Below, in pieces: positions 1 to 7,380 of a DNA stretch of 50,693 bases; position 1 is the stretch's first letter, and the number at the start of each line of letters is the position of its first letter. The DNA lies in NCBI GenBank assembly GCA_964453575.1, contig CAYVRW010000004.1, positions 1 through 50,693 on the forward strand, written 5' to 3'. The stretch is from JABDBK01 sp964453575. Lineage in GTDB: Bacteria > Pseudomonadota > Gammaproteobacteria > DSM-16500. The notes under the pieces were generated by a model that saw only the letters and a list, made by a program, of their open reading frames with translations, searched no databases and had not been told where the DNA came from. Made by a program: the position numbers and the translations under genes.

Positions 1-507
1 CGCACGATTCGTATTCCTGTGCACATGATTGAAACCATCAATAAATTAAATCGTATTTCCCGGCAAATTCTTCAAGAAACCGGTTTAGAACCTACTCCAG
101 AAGAACTCAGTAAACGCATGGATTTACCCGAAGATAAGATTCGCAAAGTATTAAAAATTGCGAAAGAACCTATCTCCATGGAAACGCCTATCGGTGATGA
201 TGAAGATTCGCATTTAGGCGACTTTATTGAAGATGTCAACATCGAGTCCCCTCTTGATGCAGCTACTAATACTGGCTTGTCTGAGGCAACGCAAAAAATA
301 TTAAATACGTTAACACCTCGTGAAGCAAAAGTTTTGCGTATGCGCTTTGGTATTAATATGAATACGGATCACACTCTTGAAGAAGTCGGCAAACAGTTTG
401 ATGTGACTCGTGAACGTATTCGTCAGATTGAAGCTAAAGCATTACGTAAATTGCGCCATCCTTCAAGGTCGGAACAGTTACGTAGCTTCTTGGAAGATCA
501 AGAATAA
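1..507 (+). CDS. rpoD: RNA polymerase sigma-70 factor RpoD, 3' end (5' part outside window)
   Basis: Primary sigma factor; directs RNA polymerase to housekeeping promoters. The frame is open from base 1 (R-T-I-R-I-P-V-H-M) with no start, so the gene runs in from the left. The visible part covers the end of region 2/3.0 ('RIPVHMIETINKLNR'), region 3, and region 4 with the -35 binding helix-turn-helix ('TLEEVGKQFDVTRERIRQ', about residues 120-140 of the fragment) and the usual 'ALRKLRHPSRS' C-terminus. It ends at a TAA followed 12 bases later by a strong terminator. Match to the family is near-complete, so the call is very secure; only the 5' end is missing. Confidence 0.97.
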   Translation, partial: RTIRIPVHMIETINKLNRISRQILQETGLEPTPEELSKRMDLPEDKIRKVLKIAKEPISMETPIGDDEDSHLGDFIEDVNIESPLDAATNTGLSEATQKILNTLTPREAKVLRMRFGINMNTDHTLEEVGKQFDVTRERIRQIEAKALRKLRHPSRSEQLRSFLEDQE

Positions 508-519
508 GTAATCCATTAT

Positions 520-550
520 CCCACGACATCTAATTTGTCGTGGGATTTTT
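520..550 (+). terminator. Rho-independent terminator of rpoD
   Basis: Perfect 9-bp stem (CCCACGACA at 520-528, TGTCGTGGG at 536-544) with a 7-base loop, followed directly by ATTTTT. It lies 12 bases after the rpoD stop. Confidence 0.9.
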
Positions 551-577
551 CTTAAAATAGCAATAATATGGATATTT

Positions 578-1114
578 ATGCCAAACGAAACCGAGCAAAA
601 AAAGCAAAAATTTTCTTTATTGTTTGCCTTAAAAAATAATCAAAAAGCCGTCCTTGAAAACAAAGTTGCCGAGTTTCTTGGAAAGTCCGAGTATGGAAAT
701 GTACGAAACACTTGCACAGAGATGCATGGACCCATTACCAAAGATATTGACCGACGAAAACGATTTAAATATTCAAAAAAAATTTTTCACAATATCATGA
801 AACCACTTTGCAGGGAGTTGGACTCTTACTGCTGTGGAAATGATTCTGATATTATTGATGTCTTTTACTCCGGGTGTATATTTATCATCGCAGGCCCCGC
901 TTTTGTTGCTGCAACACTTGCATCCAGTTGCACTTTTTTCAAATACTGTGCGCTCGACGCAAAAAACAGTTCGACTAATGACGCACGTGATAGTCAAATA
1001 AAAAACTTATTGCCGGGCCTTAGCATGGATATTTTTGACAAAAGTAAGCCTGAAGGACCACCAAACCATCAGCAGATGGAGGACGATGATCCCTCTTCAC
1101 CACGTTTGAGATAA
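578..1114 (+). CDS. Orphan protein with one hydrophobic segment
   Basis: 178 residues, not recognised. The N-terminal half is basic and soluble-looking. A Cys-rich stretch ('LDSYCCGNDSD') leads into one hydrophobic segment of roughly 30 residues ('FYSGCIFIIAGPAFVAATL' and on), followed by an acidic, proline-containing tail ('MEDDDPSSPRLR'). No N-terminal signal peptide is seen. It is alone between the rpoD terminator and the tRNA, so it is probably transcribed by itself. Its layout of Cys-rich patch, hydrophobic segment and short charged tail resembles the orphan at 10007-10492. A secreted effector is possible but unproven. Confidence 0.6.
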   Translation: MPNETEQKKQKFSLLFALKNNQKAVLENKVAEFLGKSEYGNVRNTCTEMHGPITKDIDRRKRFKYSKKIFHNIMKPLCRELDSYCCGNDSDIIDVFYSGCIFIIAGPAFVAATLASSCTFFKYCALDAKNSSTNDARDSQIKNLLPGLSMDIFDKSKPEGPPNHQQMEDDDPSSPRLR

Positions 1115-1200
1115 AAAACTCATAAAAAATGTATGAAAAACTAGAAAATTGGGTTTAATCGATATATCATGGCACTTCTTTTTAAACGCCCTAGTAAAGC

Positions 1201-1277
<77 letters not shown>

Positions 1278-1417
1278 GTAGAATCAAGAGGTTACAATAC
1301 ACCCCGACGGCGCATTCATTCTATGACCAAATGCGACAGTCATTTTTATACTGCAATAAATAAAACTTTTGATTATAATTATATCAAGAGCCTCAATTAA
1401 CTCTACTTGGAAATAAA

Positions 1418-1612
1418 ATGAAAGCATTGATGAGTGAAAAACTACGCGAAATAATTAGCGACCCTCAAGGTAGCAAAGAATTGCAGAGGGGTATATCGAA
1501 ATTAAGTGACAAAACAGATTGCGATAATAATAGAAGTACTGAAATCTCTGTAGGCACCTCAAAGTATAGAATTCAATTCGTTCAAAGAAATCAAGGCATC
1601 AAGGATAAGTAA
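1418..1612 (+). CDS. Small hypothetical protein
   Basis: 64 residues, hydrophilic, not recognised, with no signal or membrane segment. It starts at an ATG with only a weak upstream purine stretch (TTGGAAATAAA) and ends 20 bases before the membrane-protein gene at 1633, so the two may be co-transcribed. It could be a genuine small gene or a chance reading frame; the in-line arrangement with 1633 is the only support. Confidence 0.45.
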   Translation: MKALMSEKLREIISDPQGSKELQRGISKLSDKTDCDNNRSTEISVGTSKYRIQFVQRNQGIKDK

Positions 1613-1632
1613 CAGCCACTTATTATCTCATT

Positions 1633-2355
1633 ATGAATATTGCATTTTCAGCCATCATAATTTTACTACTGATTCTCCCAGGCTTTGTCTTTAGCGTTGC
1701 TTTCTACAACATTGACCATAGACCCATAAATTATGTCCCATTAACACACAAGGCTGTAATGAGCTTATTTGTCTCCTGTGCCCTCCATGCAATATGGCTT
1801 TATGCACTATCTTTTTCAAACCATACAATTAATTTTCATTTACTCTTAACCGTGATTGCTGGAGCTCAAGATTCTGAATATACCAATGCTATTGAGTCAA
1901 TCTCATTAAGCGATCTATCCTGCTTTTTTAAGTATTTTGTTTCAATATATTTATTTGCATTTCTTATTGGAAAAATCTCCCGATATTTAATCAAAAAATT
2001 GGAACTGGATAGATTCCTCTTTTTTCGACTTGAAACTAAATGGCACTATCTTTTCGGCGGCCATGATTGGGAGAAAGGCGCGCCAGATGGTGTTATTATT
2101 GCCACCACTCATGAATTAGCTGGCAAAGGGTATCTTTATCTTGGCTTACTAAAAGATTTTCATCTCGATGACGAAGGAAATCTTGACCGCCTAATACTTA
2201 CGAGCGTTGGCCGCCGTAATATCAATACAGATAAGACTCACCCGCACGAAGGAACCCAAAAGCGATTTTATCCGGTCGATGGTGATTGCCTTATTTTAAA
2301 ATATTCTGAAATAAAAACTTTAAACGTACAGTATTTAAAAATCGAAAGTGCATGA
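1633..2355 (+). CDS. Hypothetical inner-membrane protein with C-terminal cytoplasmic domain
   Basis: 240 residues. There are three clear hydrophobic segments: residues about 3-25 ('IILLLILPGFVFSVAF'), about 45-65, and about 100-120 ('FVSIYLFAFLIGK'). A soluble domain of about 120 residues follows, containing 'KGYLYLGLLKDFHLDDEGN' and 'LILTSVGRRN'. The plan of short membrane anchor plus small cytosolic domain resembles DUF6338-type proteins of unknown function, but I cannot establish membership. No clear Shine-Dalgarno precedes the ATG. It sits at the left border of the repeat-rich island; a palindromic repeat begins about 50 bases after its stop. Confidence 0.7.
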   Translation: MNIAFSAIIILLLILPGFVFSVAFYNIDHRPINYVPLTHKAVMSLFVSCALHAIWLYALSFSNHTINFHLLLTVIAGAQDSEYTNAIESISLSDLSCFFKYFVSIYLFAFLIGKISRYLIKKLELDRFLFFRLETKWHYLFGGHDWEKGAPDGVIIATTHELAGKGYLYLGLLKDFHLDDEGNLDRLILTSVGRRNINTDKTHPHEGTQKRFYPVDGDCLILKYSEIKTLNVQYLKIESA

Positions 2356-2403
2356 CAAACTCTCTATGAGCACTCATTTTATCAATAATCAGGAACGTTC
2401 AAG

Positions 2404-2472
2404 GCCAGGCTTGCATAATTGCATTTATGAATTTATTAAAACAAATTGATAATGCAACTACGCAGGCCTGGC
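2404..2472. repeat. Imperfect palindrome, family C, copy 1
   Basis: Arms of about 21 bases (CCAGGCTTGCATAATTGCAT against the reverse complement of ATGCAACTACGCAGGCCTGG) enclose a loop of about 25 bases rich in A and T. A second copy lies at 5883-5942 and shares the CATTTATTAAAACA loop and the ATGCAACTACGCAGGC right arm. It lies between the membrane-protein gene and the 3' end of the GNAT gene. Confidence 0.75.
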
Positions 2473-2486
2473 TTTCTAAGTTTAAG

Positions 2487-3275
2487 CTATTTGCATAATA
2501 TCTCGGTATTTTTCGTAATTATTTTTCTTATTTCTGGCCACTCTTCAGAAATAACACTAAATACCGCTGAATGCCTGACTCTTCCATTTGATAGAATCAG
2601 ATGGTTTCGTAAAACGCCTTCTTGTTTTATCCCTAACTTTTTGAGCGCGTTACAAGATCGTTGATTTATACTATCCACACAAAACCCAACTCTATTAAAT
2701 TGTAGCGAATTAAAAGCATAATCAATCAAGATTAATTTTGATATTGCATTGATATTCGTTCCCCAATAATCAGGATGAAACCAAGTATATCCAATATTAA
2801 GAGTTTTATTATCCATATCAATATCATAATAACTCGAGGTACCAGTGACTTGATCACCGCATAAAACAACAAAACAAACTCTTTTATTTACATCCATTTG
2901 GTTAATAGCTTTATCAAACCATTTATTTTTAAACACCTCTGGTTTATAAAAAAATTCTGGTGCATATTCCCATATTCTTTCATTGACAGCTAACTTCGCT
3001 AAGTGCTCGGCATGGTTTTGATTTAACAATGCGAGCGTGATTTCTCCCATTTGCAACATTAAGTTATTCGTAAATAAAAGCAAATCAATAAAAAATTCCT
3101 GATCATCAAATGTAAGTGGTACCTGTGATCCCACAAATGCAAACCCCTGCCCTAGCTCAAGCAAAAAATCTCTCACATGTGTTACCAACGCATCTTCGAT
3201 AGCTCTTTCACGAGCTTTCCCCTGAATCGTCAGAAAATCAAAGTTATAGGGATCCTTAAGAATGTTGTTTGCCAA
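2487..3275 (-). CDS. GNAT acetyltransferase fused to a 5'-truncated DUF1016 (YhcG-type) fragment
   Basis: Residues about 1-67 match the C-terminal part of DUF1016/YhcG PD-(D/E)XK nucleases ('ILKDPYNFDFLTIQG', 'ERAIEDALVTHVRDFLLELG', 'GFAFVGSQVPL'), ending at 'FFIDLLLF' just before the conserved 'VIELK' catalytic stretch. From residue about 73 the chain becomes a RimJ/RimL-type GNAT domain ('GYTWFHPDYWGTNIN', 'NRVGFCVDSINQRSCNALKKLG', 'GVLRNHLILSNGR'). The frame runs upstream without an ATG through 'AQSDL' to a TGA inside the transposon terminal repeat, so only a TTG is available at 3275. The nuclease part is a dead remnant. The acetyltransferase may once have started at the Met near 3059 and could still be functional. 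Confidence 0.75.
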   Translation of the reverse strand: MANNILKDPYNFDFLTIQGKARERAIEDALVTHVRDFLLELGQGFAFVGSQVPLTFDDQEFFIDLLLFTNNLMLQMGEITLALLNQNHAEHLAKLAVNERIWEYAPEFFYKPEVFKNKWFDKAINQMDVNKRVCFVVLCGDQVTGTSSYYDIDMDNKTLNIGYTWFHPDYWGTNINAISKLILIDYAFNSLQFNRVGFCVDSINQRSCNALKKLGIKQEGVLRNHLILSNGRVRHSAVFSVISEEWPEIRKIITKNTEILCK

Positions 3276-3302
3276 ATCAGATTGGGCTGGAGGTAAAAGG
3301 CT

Positions 3303-4464
3303 GAGGGGTCAAGTGCCATCATACATCATTTTATTATAATTAAAAATCAACAATTCCAAATTTTTTATATGATGTTTAAACTCTTTATCTTCTATAATCC
3401 ATACTCGAGCACGCTTTAATAGGGCACTTATTGCACGAGGTTGAATATTAGTCAAGCAATCTGCAATTTGTTTGTGAGAAAACCTCACCCATTGCCGCAA
3501 CAAATAAATTGCTGCCATTCTAGGATAGTTTTTCTTACCCCTGGTTGATACTGTAAGTATTTTTCTATCAATTCTAAAATATTCCTCAATACATTTAAGA
3601 GTTACATCTAAATTTGATAATTTCAATGTACGATAAATATCAGTCCTTACCTCACATTGATATTCAGGGTTCAATTTTTCTATTGATTTTTCAACAAATT
3701 CTTTGCTACCTAAAATAGATTGTAGGATTGATTTACTGTAAAATTTTTTTAAATCATCATCAATTCCATCTTCTACATATTTTTTATATAGAATAACATC
3801 CTTATTTTCGCAAATAATATCTAAAATATAATTTTTTATTAACCAAGGATTCTGTATTTTATTATTTAAATAATACCGATAACTTGACCAAGAATAGTTT
3901 TGTGGATCTACGCAAATTTTTGCGGAAACTGGGTTTAAATGTATATAACGACTAACTTGTAGCAGATAATTTTCTTCTTCTATTAAAATTGCTTTATATC
4001 TTCCTCTAAATAATGGCCCATCTCTATCTTCAATACAATTAAAACGTTGAGTATAAACGCCATCCAGATGACGCATGGCTTTTCCTAAATTTGCTAGAGG
4101 TGTACGAATCAATAGATGATAATGATTATTCATTAAACAATATGCATGTATTTCACATGAAAATGATTCTGAAATATCTGCTAATAAATTTAAAAATAAA
4201 ATAAAGTGATCCTGGGTAATATAAATATTCTGATGATTCGAGCCGCGATTCATCACATGATACCATGCGCCAGCATATTCAATCCTTAATGGACGAGGCA
4301 TATTTTAACTCCGTAGGGAAATATATTTGTTCGTATTAAAAGAATGGTGTAAGAATTTTCAAGACGATTGGAAAGTGATAAGAAATACTAAATCATAAAG
4401 TTATATTTGTAAATTTAAATATCATATTTTTAAGACCTGTAGTTTGATGGCACTTGACCCCTCT
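3303..4464 (-). mobile_element. RAYT (REP-associated transposase) element with 19-bp terminal inverted repeats
   Basis: A 1.16-kb unit bounded by the same 19-base sequence, GAGGGGTCAAGTGCCATCA, at 3303-3321 and, inverted, at 4446-4464. Between them lies one IS200/RAYT-type HUH transposase gene on the minus strand. The left end abuts the truncated DUF1016 fragment and the right end abuts a gene 3' fragment (4468-4620), so the element or its ancestor sits at a breakpoint. The same terminal sequence forms the arms of the short palindromes at 7381, 8206, 9553, 10596 and 11201. Confidence 0.82.
3309..4301 (-). CDS. REP-associated tyrosine transposase (RAYT, Y1/HUH family)
   Basis: 330 residues. 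The N-terminal 'MPRPLRIEYAGAWYHVMNRG' is diagnostic of the RAYT/TnpA-REP family. The HUH metal-binding motif is 'NNHYHLLI' (His60 and His62) and the probable nucleophile is Tyr119 in 'SRYIHLNPVSAK'. The C-terminal 100 residues contain a DnaA-domain-IV-like helix-turn-helix ('FSHKQIADCLTNIQPRAISA'), common in longer RAYTs and likely DNA-binding. The last codons (Asp-Gly-Thr-stop) are encoded by the element's own terminal repeat. Single-strand transposition of REP-type hairpins is the known family role. The frame is intact and all catalytic-type residues are present, so it may be active. These proteins are sometimes mislabelled as RelE addiction toxins. Confidence 0.92.
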   Translation of the reverse strand: MPRPLRIEYAGAWYHVMNRGSNHQNIYITQDHFILFLNLLADISESFSCEIHAYCLMNNHYHLLIRTPLANLGKAMRHLDGVYTQRFNCIEDRDGPLFRGRYKAILIEEENYLLQVSRYIHLNPVSAKICVDPQNYSWSSYRYYLNNKIQNPWLIKNYILDIICENKDVILYKKYVEDGIDDDLKKFYSKSILQSILGSKEFVEKSIEKLNPEYQCEVRTDIYRTLKLSNLDVTLKCIEEYFRIDRKILTVSTRGKKNYPRMAAIYLLRQWVRFSHKQIADCLTNIQPRAISALLKRARVWIIEDKEFKHHIKNLELLIFNYNKMMYDGT

Positions 4465-4467
4465 TAA

Positions 4468-4620
4468 GAAAACAAGGTTCCTGTTAACATTTTTGAAAAG
4501 CTTAATCTTATTTTGACCGCAGAGGTTACAGAATTTAAGAGCATTATAGAAGCAAACGAAGTAACTTCTTCATCTTCTAATATTATAGATCCTCTAAAAC
4601 CAAAGTTTAAATCATTCTAA
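4468..4620 (+). pseudogene. 3' fragment of an unidentified gene cut by the RAYT element
   Basis: An open frame of 50 codons with no start, running from the right terminal repeat of the RAYT element to a TAA at 4618-4620. It reads 'ENKVPVNIFEKLNLIL' at the start and 'IIDPLKPKFKSF' at the end, with ordinary coding-like composition. A TAA at 4465-4467 closes it immediately at the element boundary. It looks like the surviving C-terminus of a truncated plus-strand gene. The rest of the gap to 4739 holds nothing I recognise. Confidence 0.55.
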
Positions 4621-4738
4621 TCATGTGGCAAATTTAACTGTGATGGCATGAGATAGGTTAACAAAAATACATTCATCCTAGCTAATACAACATCTCTTCG
4701 AAAACACTAACTTTTGACAACATTAAAAAGAGAAAGAC

Positions 4739-4830
4739 GGGGTCAGGTGAAATTTCATAATACGTTATTAAAAACTTTCAACTAATTATTTAAAAAAATG
4801 AAGAATAGTTTGGAGATTTCATCTGACCCC
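4739..4830. repeat. MITE-like repeat, family B, copy 1
   Basis: 92 bases with imperfect terminal inverted repeats: GGGGTCAGGTGAAATTTC at the left and GAGATTTCATCTGACCCC at the right. The interior is AT-rich (TTATTAAAAACTTTCA, TTATTTAAAAAAATGAAG). Further copies lie at 5637 and 6105. All three share flanking bases on the left and a T-run (TATTTTT) on the right. Confidence 0.85.
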
Positions 4831-4943
4831 TATTTTTTCAGATAGTTGACTAGGGTTGCAGAGGGGACCTCAAGTAATGCTTCTCCACAATTTATGCCAT
4901 AAAAGTTTTAGCATTTGAGTGAGATCAAAAAAAGTTATCTGTA

Positions 4944-5426
4944 TTATCCTAGTATTTTTTCCATCACAAAGTTTGTTAAATTAATACCTCGAACATTGAC
5001 AGATTGTTCTTTTACTATCTTAAATCCCTTTTCAGCAAAAAATGGTTTTGCTGTAATGCTTACTTCTGCATAAATGGTTTTAATATTATTTTTTTTTGCC
5101 TCATCTTCAATTGTATTCATTAATACTGTTCCTACACCACAACGTTGATATTCATGATGGCAATAAAAGCAATCTATATGCCCATTTTCTTCAAATTCTG
5201 CAAAACCAACAATGGTATCATTCAGTACAGCAACAAAAGGTGGAACTTTCCGCCATTTTTTAATCCATCTCTCTATTTCAATAGGAGGAGCCCAGGCATT
5301 GATTTGTTCGCTTGAATAATCCTTACTATTAATATTATGAATAGTATTAAAAAAAATAGCTGCTAGAAAAGGAGCATCTTTTTCTTCATAAAGTTTAATT
5401 AATATATCTTTTATCATGATAACCAT
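4944..5426 (-). CDS. GNAT family N-acetyltransferase
   Basis: 160 residues; a single GNAT fold that would transfer an acetyl group from acetyl-CoA to an unknown amine. The acetyl-CoA pyrophosphate loop is 'YQRCGVGTVLMNTIEDEA' (Q-x-x-G-x-G form), preceded by a beta-strand with 'GHIDCFYCHHEY' and followed by 'KPFFAEKGFKIVKE', the usual motif B. The layout resembles YafP-like acetyltransferases. The start could be at 5426 or at the second Met three codons later (5417); neither has a strong ribosome site. The gene stands alone between two family-B repeats, so it is probably accessory cargo of the island. Confidence 0.85.
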   Translation of the reverse strand: MVIMIKDILIKLYEEKDAPFLAAIFFNTIHNINSKDYSSEQINAWAPPIEIERWIKKWRKVPPFVAVLNDTIVGFAEFEENGHIDCFYCHHEYQRCGVGTVLMNTIEDEAKKNNIKTIYAEVSITAKPFFAEKGFKIVKEQSVNVRGINLTNFVMEKILG

Positions 5427-5533
5427 TTATTTCGTTAATTATTAAACCAAAACCAGGATCGGGGCCGAACCTGATAGTAAAAAAATTTCTTGATATTCAT
5501 TTAAAACCTATTTTTCAAAGCAGATAAATTGCC

Positions 5534-5573
5534 GGCTAACGGCTATTGGTGAATAAAAATTTAGCCATTAGCC
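5534..5573. repeat. Isolated hairpin
   Basis: Inverted repeat GGCTAACGGCTA (5534-5545) and TAGCCATTAGCC (5562-5573), 11 of 12 pairs, 16-base loop. No T-run follows, so a terminator is unlikely. It is more GC-rich than its surroundings; no second copy was noticed. Confidence 0.5.
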
Positions 5574-5636
5574 CGATTTGATCCCTTTCTCGAAATTATT
5601 TAAGACGAGTGCAGCATAATCAATAAATAGAAAGAC

Positions 5637-5729
5637 GGGGTCAGGTGAAATTTCATAATGCGTTATTAAAAACTTTCAGCTAATTATTTAAAAAAAATGA
5701 AGAATAGCTTGGAGATTTCATCTGACCCC
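5637..5729. repeat. MITE-like repeat, family B, copy 2
   Basis: 93 bases with the same ends and interior as the copy at 4739, and nearly identical to the copy at 6105. It is preceded by AAAGAC and followed by TATTTTTTTTT. Confidence 0.87.
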
Positions 5730-5882
5730 TATTTTTTTTTGCCACAAAATATACTAACTTTTTGTGGCAAAGTCTATTATAAAATTGTTAATTATCTGGT
5801 AGTTGCATGAAGTCAAAAAATTGAATAGCGGATCATAGAGTAGCAGTCGTTTTTTGATCAATTTTTGTCCGATCGCACAGGC

Positions 5883-5942
5883 TCAAGCTTGTATAGTTGC
5901 ATTTATTAAAACAGATTGAATAATGCAACTACGCAGGCTTGA
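5883..5942. repeat. Imperfect palindrome, family C, copy 2
   Basis: Left arm TCAAGCTTGTATAGTTGCAT and right arm ATGCAACTACGCAGGCTTGA, with the same AT-rich loop (TTTATTAAAACAGATTGA) as copy 1 at 2404. The arms differ from copy 1 by compensating changes at the outer end (CCAGGC/GCCTGG becomes TCAAGC/GCTTGA), which suggests the hairpin structure is conserved. Confidence 0.75.
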
Positions 5943-6087
5943 CTCTCTAAGTTCTTTCACGCAGGATATTAGCCCGCTTCTTGCACCTAATGTTAATTGG
6001 GATTTTGAAAAAGCTGCTATTGAAGTGTATGAAAAGTTTATATCGCTATTACCTGGCGAGAAGTGGAAAGGACTACACTCAAGATAG
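5923..6087 (+). pseudogene. Short reading frame: gene 3' fragment joined to a repeat-supplied ATG
   Basis: 54 codons. The ATG and first codons (M-Q-L-R-R-L-D) come from the right arm of the family-C palindrome. The remainder ('FTQDISPLLAPNVNWDFEKA', 'KFISLLPGEKWKGLHSR') has normal coding composition and looks like the C-terminal end of a lost gene. It stops at TAG 18 bases before the next family-B repeat. No function can be assigned and it is probably not expressed. Confidence 0.45.
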
Positions 6088-6104
6088 GCAACACCAAAAA
6101 AGAT

Positions 6105-6197
6105 GGGGTCAGGTGAAATTTCATAATGCGTTATTAAAAACTTTCAGCTAATTATTTAAAAAAAATGAAGAATAGCTTGGAGATTTCGTCTGACCCC
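6105..6197. repeat. MITE-like repeat, family B, copy 3
   Basis: 93 bases, differing from copy 2 by about one base (CGTCTGACCCC in place of CATCTGACCCC at the right end). High identity implies recent spread. Confidence 0.87.
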
Positions 6198-6597
6198 TAT
6201 TTTTCTGATGAATAATTATCATCCAAGAGCCACGTCTACTTACAGAGCCACATGATCGGCACCATCCCGGTGGGCGTCTACGGATGATGCAAGTGACGAA
6301 GGCGGCATTTCAAATCAAGCCATACTTTTTCAAGTAGCTGACCCCGTAAGCCACACCTTCGTCGAGCCATATATTATATAATCTTAACGAAGTCGTCACC
6401 TGCTAAAATCCAATGGTAGACCCCTTATTGACTCCTAACCTTCAGCATCTGACTGGAAGCGTGTAAAAATATATATACTTGAGCAAATTTATACCTAATA
6501 AAGAATCATAACCCCATGTAATATTTATAATTTTCCTATTGTAAACCGTATTAATCCAGACTAAGATTTGCCATCGTACAACAAAAGTGGTACACTT
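6198..6597. other. Non-coding interval, locally GC-rich
   Basis: No gene found. Bases 6235-6370 are clearly richer in G and C than the surroundings and contain a loose inverted repeat (GACGAAGGCGG near 6295 against CCACACCTTCGTCG near 6351). It may be a decayed gene or another repeat type. The remainder is AT-rich and probably holds the promoter of the toxin-antitoxin pair. Confidence 0.35.
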
Positions 6598-6987
6598 ATG
6601 AATAAGGAATACATAGCATATTCGGGTGAAAAATACACCATCGAATGGTATTACAACTCTCGAGAAAAAAGTGCGGCATTAGAGTATTATCAATCTTTAT
6701 CAGCAGACGAAAGAATGAAAGTATTACAACTGTTTAAAAGAATGGGTGATGCCGGGGAAATTAAAGATACAACTAAATTTAATAATGAAGGTGATCGCCT
6801 ATATGCCTTCAAACCGAAACCAGATAGGTTCTTGTGCTTCTTTTATATTGGAAAGAAAATTATTGTAACTAATGCTTTCCGAAAAAAGCAGCCGAAGTTA
6901 CCCAAAACTGAGAAAGATAGAGCATTGAAACTTAAAAACGACTATGAAACCAGAGTTAAACAAGGTGATTATTATGAGCAAAGCTAA
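6598..6987 (+). CDS. HigB/Gp49-type toxin of a type II toxin-antitoxin system
   Basis: 129 residues from the ATG at 6598; a TTG ten codons upstream is in frame but less likely. It is of the RelE/HigB (phage Gp49-like) superfamily, whose members usually cleave mRNA at the ribosome. Support: 'EYYQSLSADERMKVLQLFKR' helix, 'LYAFKPKPDRFLCFFYIGKK' strands and the C-terminal 'NAFRKKQPKLPKTEKDRALK' with its basic cluster, the pattern of this family. It overlaps the following antitoxin gene by 14 bases, and toxin-first order is the HigBA arrangement. Confidence 0.85.
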   Translation: MNKEYIAYSGEKYTIEWYYNSREKSAALEYYQSLSADERMKVLQLFKRMGDAGEIKDTTKFNNEGDRLYAFKPKPDRFLCFFYIGKKIIVTNAFRKKQPKLPKTEKDRALKLKNDYETRVKQGDYYEQS

Positions 6988-7324
6988 AAAAGTCATGTCC
7001 ACCTATGAACGGGAAATGAAAAACGCAAAATTCAAAAAAGCTTTTGATAAAAGTTACAAAGAATTCTTATTGTCCGAGTTACTAATTGCCATTATGGAAA
7101 AGGATGAAAAATCAGTTAGGAAGCTAGCCAGCGAAACAGGCATTTCTCCTACTATTATTCAGAATATCCGATCAGGGAAACAGGAAAATTTAAAGGTTAC
7201 TAATTTTGTAGCGATTGCACATGCTTGTGGATATAAGGTTGTGCTAGAAAAAAATGATGATAGATTCGAATTAGACGATAGAAAATCAAGAAATAAAAAT
7301 CATTTACATTTTATTCATGCATAA
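6974..7324 (+). CDS. HigA-type antitoxin with helix-turn-helix
   Basis: 116 residues. The ATG at 6974 is chosen because AAGGTGATT lies at the right distance upstream; an earlier in-frame ATG at 6944 lacks such a site. An XRE-like HTH is visible at about residues 51-75 ('SVRKLASETGISPTIIQNIR') with the family's 'GKQENLKVTNFVAIAHACGY' continuation. It should bind the toxin and repress the shared promoter. Start and toxin stop overlap, so translation is probably coupled. About 60 bases after its stop lies the first of the 48-bp palindromes. Confidence 0.87.
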   Translation: MSKAKKVMSTYEREMKNAKFKKAFDKSYKEFLLSELLIAIMEKDEKSVRKLASETGISPTIIQNIRSGKQENLKVTNFVAIAHACGYKVVLEKNDDRFELDDRKSRNKNHLHFIHA

Positions 7325-7380
7325 ATAATTAATAAATGGAATTCGCAATGATCGAATGGATCGAGGCTCATTATAAGAGA

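Noticed and set aside
2446..2664. Plus-strand frame of 72 codons at the family-C palindrome
   Set aside because: It lies antisense to the 3' end of the GNAT gene; its ATG comes from the palindrome arm, and there is no ribosome site.
3309..4301. RelE-type addiction toxin
   Set aside because: RAYT proteins are sometimes given this label in databases; the HUH motif, tyrosine and terminal repeats show a transposase.
6241..6370. Structured RNA or riboswitch in the GC-rich interval
   Set aside because: Only a loose inverted repeat is visible, no known aptamer motif, and the downstream gene is a toxin that would not fit a known riboswitch.
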